Assembly (NCBI GenBank): GCA_965248495.1
Contig: CBDFJL010000003.1
Coordinates: 186,001 to 250,000, forward strand
Source: CAUYXS01 sp965248495
Lineage (GTDB): Bacteria > Chloroflexota > Dehalococcoidia > Lucifugimonadales > Australimonadaceae
Length of the DNA stretch: 64,000 bases
Direction: 5' to 3'
The notes under the pieces were generated by a model that ran no database searches, was not told where the DNA came from, and saw nothing but the letters and a program-made list of their open reading frames with translations. The translations under genes were made by a program, and so were the position numbers. Numbering within the stretch: position 1 is the first letter of the stretch; each line of letters opens with the position of its first letter. This document shows, piece by piece, positions 1-9,220 of the stretch.

Positions 1-2018
1 CCACCGCTGGCCTCCCCACCGCTTGTGGGTAGGCCCTCCTGTGCAAATCCTGCCCCATTGTCGCGAATGGTCAGCTTCACCGAATCCTTGCGGTAGGCGA
101 GTACCACCTCGACGAGGGACGCCTCTGCGTACTTGCGTACGTTCATCAACGCCTCTTGGCATATCCGCAGGAGCGCCGCTCCGACTTCAGAGCTCGTCGT
201 GATCGGCTCCCCGGTGACCTCGAACGTCACGGCCTCGGTCCCACGGCCATCGAAGCGGTCGACCTCTCCTTCGAGTGCTTCCGTGAGGCTCTCTTCCTCC
301 AGTCCCTGGGGCAGCAGGTCCCACACCGACCGCCTTGCCTCCACCAAGCTCTCTCTCGCTAGCGCCTTCGCGCGCTCGAGGTGGCCAGCGGCCTCGGGCT
401 GTTCGTCGCCCAACACCTGTTGCCCTGCTTCCAGTTGGAGGACGATACCGGTGAACCCCTGCGCCAGGGTATCGTGGATCTCCCGCGCCATCCTGTTCCG
501 CTCATCGAGCACCGCCAGGCCTCGGGCCTGCTCAAACAACTCATCCTCGGTGCGCTTCCATTCGGTGATGTCTCGGATCGTGCCCTCGACCCCATCGACA
601 TCGCCATCCGTTCTCCTCCTTGCCGTGATGATGCAGTCCACCTCGGTCCCATCCACCCTTCGCAGCCGTGCATGGAAATCCCTGACGACGCCGGCATTTT
701 CGGTGAGAGCTTCCCGCATCCGTACCCGGTCGGCGGGCTCCACGAAGAACTCCCTGACGTCATGCCCTATGACTGTTTCTCGGGGCCAGCCGAAGAGATC
801 CACGGCCGCCTGATTCAAGTCAACGATCTTGCCTTCTCTGCCAATGAAGATGGCATCGTAGGACTGCTCAAACAGGGTCCGGTAGCGCTCCTCACTAACC
901 CGAAGGTCCTCCGTACGCTCGGCTACGCGCCCTTCGAGGCCGCGATACGAGTCCTTGAGGGCTGCGGTCATTACGTCGAATTGCTCGGCTAGAACCTGTA
1001 CCTCACCGCTAGTGTTTGAGCCGATCTGGTGATCGAAGTCGCCAGCGGCGACGCGTTGGGTCCCCAACGTGAGTTCCCGTAACGGTCTCAAAATCTGCCC
1101 CATGGCGACGTAGGCGACAAGTCCCGAGAGCGCTCCTCCCAACGCCAGTAGACCAAGGACGAGCCAACCATAGCTCTGGAATGGACCCACGACGTTGCGC
1201 CATTGCTCCTGGGTGATCAGGCCCCAGTTGGTGCTTCGAACGGGCGCAAAGCCAGAGATGACGTCTTGACCTGAGCGATCAGGGCCGACCAATGCGCCAC
1301 TTTCGCCGTTCATCGTGTGCACCACTGGTGGAAGTGCGGCGAGGCTCTCGCCAACCAAAGACGCGTCTTGGTGGTAGAGAACGCGTCCGTTGCCGTCCAC
1401 TAGATATCCGAAGCCCGTCTGGCCCGCCTTGAGCTCGAGTATCTCTGCGAACGTCGCGCCGACTAACGAGAACCTGATCGAGAGCATCCCGGCCAATACA
1501 CCGGCAAAAGCTCCATCGCCTCCAACGACAGGAACGCCGATGAGGATCACGTCGTTATCAGAGACAGAATCGCGGAACACGTCCGAGAAAACCGGTCGCA
1601 AGGTTGTGCGCACCCGCTCAAAATCGGCCGGCATCGGGAACGGAACTCCCTCGCGCGCAGCAGTATCCGGCTCGGACCACCGCGCGTTGGCGTCGGCATC
1701 ATAGACAACCATACCCGCGTCAAAAATGCGAAGGGCGCCCTCGACAGCGTCCAGCACCAATCCGCCCTGGGCCAGGTCTGTCGTTCCTACGCGCGCATTC
1801 GTACCAGCGTCCTGCAGGATCCGGGCGAACCCCTCCATTCCGTCCGTTAGCCGAGCGGCGGATACTCTGGCCAACTCCGTGTCCCGCTGCTCTACGACTT
1901 CCCGTGTCACCCTGTCGTACGCGTACAAAGCGACAAAGGTCACAGCTACCAACACCAAGGCCAGCGGTATCAGTGACCACAGGACCGTCTTGGCACGCAG
2001 GCTTTTGACAAAGAACAT
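1..2018 (-). CDS. Sensor histidine kinase, NarL/HisKA_3 type (3' end beyond window)
   Basis: I translated the minus strand from ATG 2018 to the left edge without meeting a stop (about 672 codons). In order I see an N-terminal membrane helix (WSLIPLALVLVAVTFVALYA), a long extracytoplasmic Cache-like sensor region (about residues 40-290), a second helix near 310-335, a HAMP-like linker, a PAS domain (YDAIFIGREGKIVDLNQAAV), the HisKA_3 phosphoacceptor box RMAREIHDTLAQGFTG, and the start of the ATPase with the N box (CQEALMNVRKYA) and the first G box (DNGAGF). Kinases of this type phosphorylate NarL/LuxR response regulators; the partner would lie to the left, outside the window. The start is 14 bp after the stop of the broken binding-protein gene, so the two probably form one transcript. 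The ligand is unknown. Confidence 0.9.
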   Translation of the reverse strand, partial: MFFVKSLRAKTVLWSLIPLALVLVAVTFVALYAYDRVTREVVEQRDTELARVSAARLTDGMEGFARILQDAGTNARVGTTDLAQGGLVLDAVEGALRIFDAGMVVYDADANARWSEPDTAAREGVPFPMPADFERVRTTLRPVFSDVFRDSVSDNDVILIGVPVVGGDGAFAGVLAGMLSIRFSLVGATFAEILELKAGQTGFGYLVDGNGRVLYHQDASLVGESLAALPPVVHTMNGESGALVGPDRSGQDVISGFAPVRSTNWGLITQEQWRNVVGPFQSYGWLVLGLLALGGALSGLVAYVAMGQILRPLRELTLGTQRVAAGDFDHQIGSNTSGEVQVLAEQFDVMTAALKDSYRGLEGRVAERTEDLRVSEERYRTLFEQSYDAIFIGREGKIVDLNQAAVDLFGWPRETVIGHDVREFFVEPADRVRMREALTENAGVVRDFHARLRRVDGTEVDCIITARRRTDGDVDGVEGTIRDITEWKRTEDELFEQARGLAVLDERNRMAREIHDTLAQGFTGIVLQLEAGQQVLGDEQPEAAGHLERAKALARESLVEARRSVWDLLPQGLEEESLTEALEGEVDRFDGRGTEAVTFEVTGEPITTSSEVGAALLRICQEALMNVRKYAEASLVEVVLAYRKDSVKLTIRDNGAGFAQEGLPTSGGEASG

Positions 2019-2031
2019 CGATGGCCCCGCT

Positions 2032-3123
2032 CTACGGCGAGCCGCTTTCCAGGGCGCGCTCGATCGAGGTGAAGGCTTGGGGTGTCACCCAACCCTTCCA
2101 CCGGTCGGTGTACAACTGCAGATAGTGCACTGCGGCCGCGTCCCAACTTTGGACGGTGTCGCCCGCGACCCACGCGAGCGTTTCGTTGATGGGCTCTAGG
2201 CCCACCACCATCTTTCGCAGCATCTCGACCACATCAGGCGCCTTGTCCAAGAGGCCGGCGTGCGCGAGTTTCTCGATGGGAAGGTCCTCGTAGGCACACG
2301 CCGCGTCTAACGGACGCCGGCTTGCGTCTTGGGCCGCTGCTGTAACGTTGCTCCAGCATTCGACGGTGTAGACCGGCTCCTCCAGGGTGACCCAGTCGTA
2401 AGCCCCCATCAGTGAGGTGGGAGCAAAGTAGTAGCCAAACACCGGCTCATGTCTCTGCTGTGCCCGAGCCAACGTCGCCTCGAGCGCGTCAGATGAGCCG
2501 GGCCTTACCTCGTTGTACCAACGATCCAGGCCATAGGCCTCCAGCTTTACGGCGTTAATGTCGGCGCACTGCCAGCCGATGATGCAGTTGTAAAAGACAC
2601 CCTTGGATGGGTCCTCCGGGTCTTGGAACTCTAGCCAGTGGGCCTCCATGTCAAAGACGGTTTCGATGCCGTACTCCTCGGACATCCACCTTGGGATGAC
2701 GAAGAACTGTGGCCCCCCCCTCGAAGGTCATGCCCAGGTTGACGATGTTCCCCTTGTCGATGTGCTCGGCGTACCAGTCTGGGAGGTTCTGCTGCCACCC
2801 CTCCAGGTTGAGGTCAACTTCGCCCCGTGGCAGGGCCTCCATCAACACTGGCGTCGTCTCTGTCACCTCTTCTACGCGGTATCCATACCCCTCCTCGATG
2901 ATGAACTTTGCGATGGCGTTGTTAAGCAGGTGAGATCGGATCCTTCCCATACATGGAGTTTGATGACCGTTTGCTCCGCACGGCAGCCTGCCGTGAGCGT
3001 AGCGACCACGATCAAGAGAAGTGCCCCGGCCCAGATAGCAGACTTCGCGGTGCTCAGACCGGATCTCCTTGGAGGCTGATTCGTTCGGCTGAGAGCAGAC
3101 GCACGAACCGCTGGCCTCGTCAT
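2032..3123 (-). pseudogene. Glycine betaine/proline-type ABC substrate-binding lipoprotein, two frameshifts
   Basis: Three reading-frame pieces join into one OpuAC/ProX-like protein. Piece 1 (from ATG 3123) has a lipoprotein signal ending LTAGC and then VIKLHVWEGSD. Piece 2 continues SHLLNNAIAKFIIEEGYGY and NLEGWQQNLPDWY. Piece 3 continues FFVIPRWMSEEYGIETVFD to the C-terminus. The first break, near 2937, fits a single lost base. The second is at a C8 tract (2713-2720), where one base fewer restores the frame. Such lipoproteins bind quaternary amines or related solutes for an ABC importer, but no permease or ATPase gene is adjacent; the neighbour is a sensor kinase, so a sensory role is possible. 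The homopolymer position means assembly error is as likely as real decay. Confidence 0.8.
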
Positions 3124-3321
3124 AGCGCCGCCAGTGTAGACAGCGCCCCGTCTGTTTGAAAGGAGCACAACTCATCCAGATGGGGGATGCAAGGTCGTCC
3201 ATCCGGCGGCCGCCCGCATCGTTACTGTTGCTGGCCCAGCCTCCCCCTTACTGCCGATTCGCCGCACGCACCGACCCACGTAGGTTTGCATCGTAATCCA
3301 GACGATTCATGGGAGGCGGCC

Positions 3322-5568
3322 GTGCAATCAGCAAGTTCCAGAAGCTCAGTGTCTGTGACGGCGCGGGTGGCGCGATGGAGTGCGAACCACCGATGGTGGG
3401 TGCTGGCCGCGTCGGTCTTGGTGCTGGTGGTTGCGATGGTCGTCTCCAGCGCCGTGGAGACGGAGTTGTTGGATGAGACTGAGTTTGCGGAAGGCGAGTC
3501 GGGCGAGGCGTTCAGGCTCCTAGAGGAGCGGTTCGATAATGGCGAGGCGCCCACAGAGCAGCTGGTCTTCAGCAACCCCTCCCTGGACGTTGACGATTCG
3601 GCCTATCGGTCGACGGTGGAGCAGCTGGTTCAGGAGCTCAGGGCCCTGCCAGAGGTCGCGTCCGTCGTCAGCTACTACGAGACGAGCGACTCGCTGCTGG
3701 TCTCAGCGGACCGGCACGTGCAGCGGGCCCAGGTGATGGTTGCGGATATCCCCGGCTCCGACGACGACAGGATTGGCACCATCCTCGAGACCGTCTACGC
3801 CGCCCGGCCGGAGGCCAGCGCTGGCGGGTTCTACATCGGCATGGCCGGCGACCTCTCAGTAAACAAGCAGGTAGAGGACCTGTCAGCGGAGGACTTGACC
3901 CGCGTCCTCATGGTCACGCTGGTGCTCGCTCTGGTCATGCTGCTGCTGGTCTTCCGGGCCGTGGTGGCGTCACTGATACCTCTGGCGCTGGCCATGGGAG
4001 CCATCACGACCGCCATGGGGATCACTGCCCTGGTGAGCCAGGCGTACGCACTGGCTGAAGGGTACGAAGTGCTAATCAGCATGCTGGGTCTTGCTGTCGG
4101 CATCGACTACTCGCTGTTCATCATCAGCCGGTTCCGTTACGAGCGGCAGGCAGGCCGGGAAAAGCTGGAGGCCATTACCGTCGCCAGCAACACCACGGGC
4201 CGTGCGGTCTTCTACGCCGGCATCACTGTCATCGTCTCTCTGGCCGGGCTCGCCCTGACGAACAACCCGGTCTTCACCTCCATGGCCTTGGGCGTCATCT
4301 TCGTGGTGCTCATCGCCATCGTCGGCTCCCTCACCTTCCTTCCAGCGGTCCTTTCCGCGCTAGGCGACAACGTGAACAGGCTCCGGGTCCCGTTCCTGGG
4401 GAGGGCCAACGGCAACGGCGGCCTGTGGAGTGCCATCACGAAGCGGGTCCTGGCACGGCCCGCCATCTTCGCGACCGTTACGGCTGCGGCGCTCGTCGCT
4501 GTGACAGTACCGGTCTCATCGTTGAACCTGGCTCTCCCCAGCGGCTCGCAAGCCCTGCACGATGCCGTGGATGCGAAGCAGGCCGTGGTTCTCTTGGAGG
4601 AGCACTTCGGCGGCGGCCTCGCCACTCCCGCACTCGTCGTCGTGGACGCGCCCGACGTGACCGCATCTGAGGTCCAGACGTCCGTGGCCAGGCTCGTTCA
4701 GCTTGTCGCCCAGGACGATGCGTTCATCGGCCCCTTCGAGACCGTGGTGAACCCCGCTGGTGACCTGCTCTTCGTCCGGGTCGCGCTTGCTGGGGACCGA
4801 AAAACCGCAGAGCGGGGCGTGGGGATCCTCCGGGACGAAGTTATTCCTGAGGCCTTCGACGGTAGCGGAACCCAGGCCCACGTCACTGGCATGACCGCAG
4901 TCAGCATGGATTTCACCGACGCCACGTACAACTCGGCGCCCAAGGTCTTCGTCTTCGTGCTGGGGCTCGCCTTCCTACTGCTGCTGGTCATGTTCCGCTC
5001 CATCGTCATTCCAGCGAAGGCGATCCTCCTGAACCTCCTCTCCGTGGCATCGGCCTTCGGAGTGCTGGTGATGGTCTTCCAGTGGGGTTGGGGGGTCAGT
5101 CTATTGGGCTCTGAGGCGCCGGGCGTAATCGGATCGTGGATGCCGGTAATACTCTTCACTATCGTGTTCGGCCTCTCGATGGATTACCACATGCTGTTGC
5201 TGAACCGGATCAAAGAAGCCCATGACGATGGGCGCAGCAACGACGAGTCCGTGTCCGAGGGGATCAGGCTGACCGCGGGGCAGATCACCAGCGCCGCCGC
5301 CATCATGGTGGGGGTCTTTGGGACCTTCGCCCTCGGTCGGAACATCGAAGGGCAGCAGTTCGGCGTCGGCCTGGGAGTGGCGGTGCTCATCGACGCGACG
5401 ATCGTGCGCTCGGTGCTGCTGCCGGCCACGATGAAGCTGATGGGCGACTGGAACTGGTACTTGCCCAGCTGGCTCGGATGGCTGCCGAACGCTCCAGCCT
5501 CCGAGGGAGCCGCGGAAGATCCCGCGACGCCCAACGGACGAGTCCTGGCACCCGCCCCTGCCGGCTAA
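3322..5568 (+). CDS. MMPL/RND-family membrane transporter
   Basis: About 748 residues if translation starts at GTG 3322, which has GGGAGG five bases upstream; an ATG-less upstream extension in frame is proline-rich and looks non-coding. The layout is the duplicated RND/MMPL one: helix 1 (WWVLAASVLVLVVAMVVSSA), a large extracytoplasmic domain, five helices (VLMVTLVLALVMLLLVFRAV through VIFVVLIAIVGSLTFLPAVL), a second soluble domain, then another helix bundle. Both halves carry the signature GLAVGIDYSLFIISRFRYE and VFGLSMDYHMLLLNRIKE with the conserved Asp-Tyr. MMPL proteins export lipids or hydrophobic compounds using proton-motive force. The gene stands alone and ends at a strong hairpin terminator. 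The substrate cannot be told from sequence. Confidence 0.92.
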   Translation: MQSASSRSSVSVTARVARWSANHRWWVLAASVLVLVVAMVVSSAVETELLDETEFAEGESGEAFRLLEERFDNGEAPTEQLVFSNPSLDVDDSAYRSTVEQLVQELRALPEVASVVSYYETSDSLLVSADRHVQRAQVMVADIPGSDDDRIGTILETVYAARPEASAGGFYIGMAGDLSVNKQVEDLSAEDLTRVLMVTLVLALVMLLLVFRAVVASLIPLALAMGAITTAMGITALVSQAYALAEGYEVLISMLGLAVGIDYSLFIISRFRYERQAGREKLEAITVASNTTGRAVFYAGITVIVSLAGLALTNNPVFTSMALGVIFVVLIAIVGSLTFLPAVLSALGDNVNRLRVPFLGRANGNGGLWSAITKRVLARPAIFATVTAAALVAVTVPVSSLNLALPSGSQALHDAVDAKQAVVLLEEHFGGGLATPALVVVDAPDVTASEVQTSVARLVQLVAQDDAFIGPFETVVNPAGDLLFVRVALAGDRKTAERGVGILRDEVIPEAFDGSGTQAHVTGMTAVSMDFTDATYNSAPKVFVFVLGLAFLLLLVMFRSIVIPAKAILLNLLSVASAFGVLVMVFQWGWGVSLLGSEAPGVIGSWMPVILFTIVFGLSMDYHMLLLNRIKEAHDDGRSNDESVSEGIRLTAGQITSAAAIMVGVFGTFALGRNIEGQQFGVGLGVAVLIDATIVRSVLLPATMKLMGDWNWYLPSWLGWLPNAPASEGAAEDPATPNGRVLAPAPAG

Positions 5569-5594
5569 CAACGCCGACGGACCGAGGCCAATTG

Positions 5595-5634
5595 AGAGGG
5601 GCTCCAGCGCAACATGCTGGAGCCCCTCTTTTCG
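5595..5634 (+). terminator. Rho-independent terminator after the MMPL gene
   Basis: A perfect 14-bp stem (5595-5608 with 5616-5629; left arm AGAGGGGCTCCAGC) with a 7-base loop, running into TTTT. It begins 26 bp after the transporter stop codon. Confidence 0.9.
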
Positions 5635-5796
5635 CTTCAATAGTCGGCCTTGCCCCGGCGCGTCCCCCCGCAGGATGACCCGCCGCTCACCCGAATGGCG
5701 ACCATCGCTCCCCCCGCAAGACGATGTAGCAAGCAGGGCCAGACGCGAGGATTGGCTCAGACAGACCGGCCAGCAATCTGCACCCAGGCGAGCGCC

Positions 5797-6414
5797 ATGA
5801 CGACCATTGCAGCGTCCCAATCCAACAGCGCACTCAGGTTCAACACACCTCGGCTCAGCCCAACGTTCCTCAGGGGCGCCGCGAAGTTGAGCATGACCGT
5901 CGCGATCTTCGCCGCCATTGTTGCGGCGTCCTACCTGGTGATCCCCCGGTTGGGAGTCCAGGGCGTTGCGGCGTACGGCGTTGGTTTCCTGGTCCAAGCA
6001 ACGACGTCTGCAACGGTCCTGGTCCCGGTAACAGGCATTCCCGCCCTCGTGGTCATGTCCCAGGACCTGAATCTGCTCACGCTAGCGGTGTTCGGCGCGG
6101 CCGGCGGGGCATTGGGTGAGCTATTCGGATACTGGCTTGGCTCCCAGGGGCGGGGGCCACTGTCCAATATGCGTCTGTATCACCGGCTAGAAACGGCCAT
6201 GCAGCGCCGCGGCGGCTTGGTCGTGTTCCTGTTCGCCGCGGTACCCCTGCTCCCCATGGACGCCGCCGGGATCGTCGCTGGCGTGACTCGCTACCCTCTC
6301 GGGCGCTTCCTCACCGCGATGTTCGCAGGGAAGCTGCTCCTGCTGCTCACTCTGTTCCTGGTCGCCCGCGAATTCCTCACGGCGCTGTCTTTCCTCAACG
6401 CGTGGTTGACCTAG
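5797..6414 (+). CDS. VTT/DedA-like (SNARE-associated) integral membrane protein
   Basis: About 205 residues from ATG 5797; an in-frame upstream extension to 5650 has no clear ribosome site. The protein is mostly hydrophobic, with five or so helices. The central segment SQDLNLLTLAVFGAAGGALGE followed by LFGYWLGSQGRG matches the VTT/DedA pattern of re-entrant loops around G-x-x-x-G-x-x-x-G-Y-x-x-G, and FAAVPLLPMDAAGIVAGVTR resembles the second conserved loop. Members act as lipid scramblases or undecaprenyl-phosphate flippases, though most are uncharacterised. It has no obvious operon partner. I am fairly sure of the superfamily and not of a specific role. Confidence 0.75.
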   Translation: MTTIAASQSNSALRFNTPRLSPTFLRGAAKLSMTVAIFAAIVAASYLVIPRLGVQGVAAYGVGFLVQATTSATVLVPVTGIPALVVMSQDLNLLTLAVFGAAGGALGELFGYWLGSQGRGPLSNMRLYHRLETAMQRRGGLVVFLFAAVPLLPMDAAGIVAGVTRYPLGRFLTAMFAGKLLLLLTLFLVAREFLTALSFLNAWLT

Positions 6415-6626
6415 GCCCGTGCCCGCGTCTGTAACGGAGTCCGCCGGCTCATCAGCTAGCGGTTGGTGGTTGTCACCCAAACGGCGGATGGCGTCGTCGA
6501 CTCTTTGGCCACCGCATGATCCCCCGTCTACCCGACGACGTGAAGCGGTGGCTCGCCGAACATACGGGCAGGCAGTAGCGGGCCTCAGCGCCCCATAGCA
6601 GCACATAGCTGAGAGGAGCAAATGTC

Positions 6627-6833
6627 ATGACCGATCTATGGGTTACGTCAGCGGTTGTTGTCTCTTGGGTGATCGCAGCCGGCCTGGTCGGCACCATCGC
6701 CTCGTTCCTGGTGCCCCGCCTCAGTGATCGCGCACTTGCGATCCGGGTTGCGAGACAGCGCTTCGGACCAAACGACGTCGAACGGCTCGCAATCGCCGAA
6801 CCCGGCCTCCAGCTCGCCCAGGCGGTCGGATAG
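6627..6833 (+). CDS. Small single-helix membrane protein, C-terminus possibly altered by a recombinase remnant
   Basis: Sixty-eight residues, with a good ribosome site (GAGAGGAG) eight bases before ATG 6627. One N-terminal membrane helix (VTSAVVVSWVIAAGLVGTIA) is followed by a basic cytoplasmic tail. The last residues, LQLAQAVG, run into the first recognisable bases of the recombinase remnant: its counterpart in the intact gene reads QEAVGSLP. The original C-terminus may therefore have been replaced when that sequence arrived. No family recognised. Confidence 0.5.
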   Translation: MTDLWVTSAVVVSWVIAAGLVGTIASFLVPRLSDRALAIRVARQRFGPNDVERLAIAEPGLQLAQAVG

Positions 6834-6955
6834 GGTCGTTCCTAGCAGACGTCCCAGCGTTGAACGTCCGCCGGACCAAGGCTCTGCTCCAGACGGTCCT
6901 CTCCGCGGCACACGTCTACCGCGACGACCGCATTGAGCTGGAGTTCAGGGTTTAG
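6827..6955 (+). pseudogene. Serine-recombinase 3'-end remnant 1
   Basis: Reads RIGSFLADVPALNVRRTKAL then LQTVLSAAHVYRDDRIELEF and a stop, aligning with the last 43 codons of the intact recombinase at 50490-51965. The frame is still open with its own TAG. The convergent nitroreductase gene takes its stop codon from inside this remnant (TCA at 6945-6947 on the + strand). Confidence 0.85.
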
Positions 6956-7373
6956 CGATTCGCCGAAGCGCGACGACTGGAATCACCCGATCGGTTTTCT
7001 GCTCGTACTCAGCGAATATGGGTCGCGATTCAGACTGTTTCGCGTAGGTTTTGTCCCGCTCAGGCCCAGTGACCGTCTCCGCAATCGCGTCATACTTCTG
7101 GTCACCAACCTCCACGGTCACCGTTGGGTTGGCAACGAGGTTGTGATACCAGTCGGGGTGTGTTGGTCCCCCGGCTTTGGTGGCGAACACGTAGAGGCAG
7201 TCATCACTAGCTTGATAGGCCACCGGGTTTGTTCTCAGCTGCCCAGACTTGGCTCCCGTCGTGCCAAGCAGCAGAAGCTGCTGGTCAGGCCGGCTCGCGA
7301 TCGTGCCCCGGCTCTCTCGAAACTCTTGGATGACCGCAGCGTTTCGAGCATTCCGTTCATCCGCGGTTGTCAT
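6945..7373 (-). CDS. Deazaflavin (F420)-dependent nitroreductase-family protein, Ddn-like
   Basis: About 142 residues from ATG 7373, with AAGGGAG eight bases upstream. The segments LLLLGTTGAKSGQLRTNPVA, CLYVFATKAGGPTHPDWYHN and LVANPTVTVEVGDQKYDA are the usual core of the DUF385/Ddn split-barrel family, which binds F420 and in mycobacteria reduces nitroimidazoles and quinones. Length is normal. The C-terminus (RRIAKP) ends inside recombinase remnant 1, so the last residues or stop may have been supplied by the insertion. It is likely cytoplasmic and cofactor-dependent; the natural substrate is unknown. The LLM protein at 24204 is another candidate F420 user in the window. Confidence 0.85.
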   Translation of the reverse strand: MTTADERNARNAAVIQEFRESRGTIASRPDQQLLLLGTTGAKSGQLRTNPVAYQASDDCLYVFATKAGGPTHPDWYHNLVANPTVTVEVGDQKYDAIAETVTGPERDKTYAKQSESRPIFAEYEQKTDRVIPVVALRRIAKP

Positions 7374-7439
7374 GGCTTGTGCTCCCTTCCGGATGCGCTC
7401 TCCCTCCCAACGAAACAAGTCTAACCTGCATCACTCGGA

Positions 7440-7490
7440 CTACGCTGATCCCATGCCGAGCTGCTGCTTGAGCCTCGCCTCGACTTGGCC
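7440..7490 (-). pseudogene. 3' fragment of a coiled-coil protein like the gene at 49038
   Basis: The minus strand reads QVEARLKQQLGMGSA and stop. The intact gene at 49038-49838 ends VAARLRKQLGMGPAHSD, so 13 of about 16 residues match, and the DNA is similar too. Nothing upstream in this frame extends the match. It is a short scar of a second copy. The rest of 7374-7750 shows no gene. Confidence 0.5.
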
Positions 7491-7754
7491 ACCATTTCGC
7501 CCACGTTGCCATGGCGAGTGACCCGAGATAGAGACAACGAGGCGCCGACACCCAAGTCAGTGCAGTAGTGCTTGACTGTTCCGGGATATGGTTCGGGCGC
7601 ATAACGCAGGGAACCTGGACATGTGGGTGCCACCTACGCGGATTTGACGCACTAGGGGCTACCGAAAATAATCCCGCACGACGCTCGGAAATGAACCACC
7701 ATCGCTACACCACGTAGTCTGCCGCACCGACTGCCGTTCTTCTATGGCTGGGTC

Positions 7755-9026
7755 ATGGTGGGCTCCCTGTTCATGGCGGGGATGGCTTCCGCGGGCGCCA
7801 CCAATTGGGCTTTCGGTGTGTTTGTTATCCCCATGCTTGACGAGTTTGACTGGAGCAGGTCGACCCTTTTCGGTGCTCTGACCGTCCGGATGCTCGTAGC
7901 AGGATCTCTGGCGCCCATAACCGGCCGGCTGGCTGACACCGAGAGGTGGCCCAAGCTCATGATGGTCGCGGGCGGGACTGTTTTCGCCGCAAGTCTCATG
8001 GCTGTTTCTTTGGTACATACAGAGCTGGAATACCTACTCATCTTCGGGGTGGCGGGTGGTGTTGGTACTGCAGCTGGAAGCGGCCTCATTCGACAAGCGG
8101 TGGTGGCCAAGTGGTTCGTGAGGAAGCGGGGCAGAGCAATCGCAATGGGCACAGTGGGAACCGGGTTGGGTGCCTTCATCTACCCCGTGGTGACCTTTGC
8201 GTTGATTGGGGCCCTGGGATGGCGAAGCGCCTGGGTGATTATCGGAGTAGCGGCATGGATTCAATTAGTACCCTTTGCCCTGCTGACCATCCGCCAACCT
8301 GAGGACGTTGGGCTGCTCCCCGACGGTGATACACCCGAGGAGGTGGAAGCACGGCGTGCTGCGCGCGAGAGCGGGGAGGCTCGGAGCTCAAGGCCGGATG
8401 CGAGCGAAGAACGCAGCTATACGCTGCGAGAGGCGATCCGCACGAGGACGGCCTGGCTGTTGGCGTCCTCTATGACGTTCATAGGGTTTACCGTAGGTGG
8501 GGGGTTCGCGACCACCTGGGTACCTCGGTTTCAGGATGTTGGGATTGATCCAGCAATCGCGGCCACAGCTCTGACTACCTATGGTGCCGGCTCGGTCTTA
8601 TCGCGATTTGTATGGGGCTATTTTGCAGACCGGTATCACGTCCGGAGTGTGCTGATTGTGCAGATGTTGCTTACCAGCATGATGGTCATCTTTATGCTGC
8701 AGGTACACAGCGCGCTGATGGCCTTAATCTGGAGTGGGCTTCAGGGTCTTATTTGGGGGGGATACATAGGATTGAATCCGCTGATTCTGCCTAACTATTT
8801 CGGCCGCTTGCATGTAGGTACCATTCGGGGAGCATTTACACCTCTACTCAATGCGGCTGCGGCTACCGGTCCTCTGGCCATCGCCTGGATGTTCGATATC
8901 ACAGGCAGCTACGACCAGCCCTATATCTTTGTTTTTGTCCTCTGGTTGCTGGGCGCGCTGTTCATGTATCTAGCCAAGCCAACGAAACCTCCCGAGCGGA
9001 CGCCCGTCCTCGCAGTCCCACAATAG
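7755..9026 (+). CDS. MFS transporter, monocarboxylate/oxalate-formate-antiporter-like
   Basis: About 423 residues from ATG 7755, with 12 predicted helices. The loop VRKRGRAIAMGTVGTGLGAF between helices 4 and 5 and the long hydrophilic centre (EEVEARRAARESGEARSS) are typical of MFS. The frame stays open 5' of this ATG to a stop at 7692, and the extra codons read PFFYGWVMVG, which is how helix 1 starts in most relatives; no ATG, GTG or TTG is present there, so the true start may be lost or non-standard. The family moves small organic acids across the inner membrane. It precedes a ring-cleavage dioxygenase on the same strand, which fits uptake of an aromatic acid, but that is inference. Confidence 0.85.
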   Translation: MVGSLFMAGMASAGATNWAFGVFVIPMLDEFDWSRSTLFGALTVRMLVAGSLAPITGRLADTERWPKLMMVAGGTVFAASLMAVSLVHTELEYLLIFGVAGGVGTAAGSGLIRQAVVAKWFVRKRGRAIAMGTVGTGLGAFIYPVVTFALIGALGWRSAWVIIGVAAWIQLVPFALLTIRQPEDVGLLPDGDTPEEVEARRAARESGEARSSRPDASEERSYTLREAIRTRTAWLLASSMTFIGFTVGGGFATTWVPRFQDVGIDPAIAATALTTYGAGSVLSRFVWGYFADRYHVRSVLIVQMLLTSMMVIFMLQVHSALMALIWSGLQGLIWGGYIGLNPLILPNYFGRLHVGTIRGAFTPLLNAAAATGPLAIAWMFDITGSYDQPYIFVFVLWLLGALFMYLAKPTKPPERTPVLAVPQ

Positions 9027-9220
9027 GCGACGACGGCCCATGCGATGAGGCCGGGACCTAGCACGTTGCTCGTTCGCCGTCCGCGCGTTCGCGGGGTAGT
9101 GAGGGTGCCGCTCGTCCACTTGACGTAGCGGGACGTTGGGCGAACAATCGGGCAACAACGCTGCTGCCGGATCGTCGGCACCACGCACCGCCCTAGCGCG
9201 GACTAAGGGGAGGACGGACC

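Noticed and set aside
5101..5997. A 298-codon minus-strand gene
   Set aside because: Antisense to the MMPL transporter; low-complexity composition and no motif. The plus-strand protein has clear family motifs.
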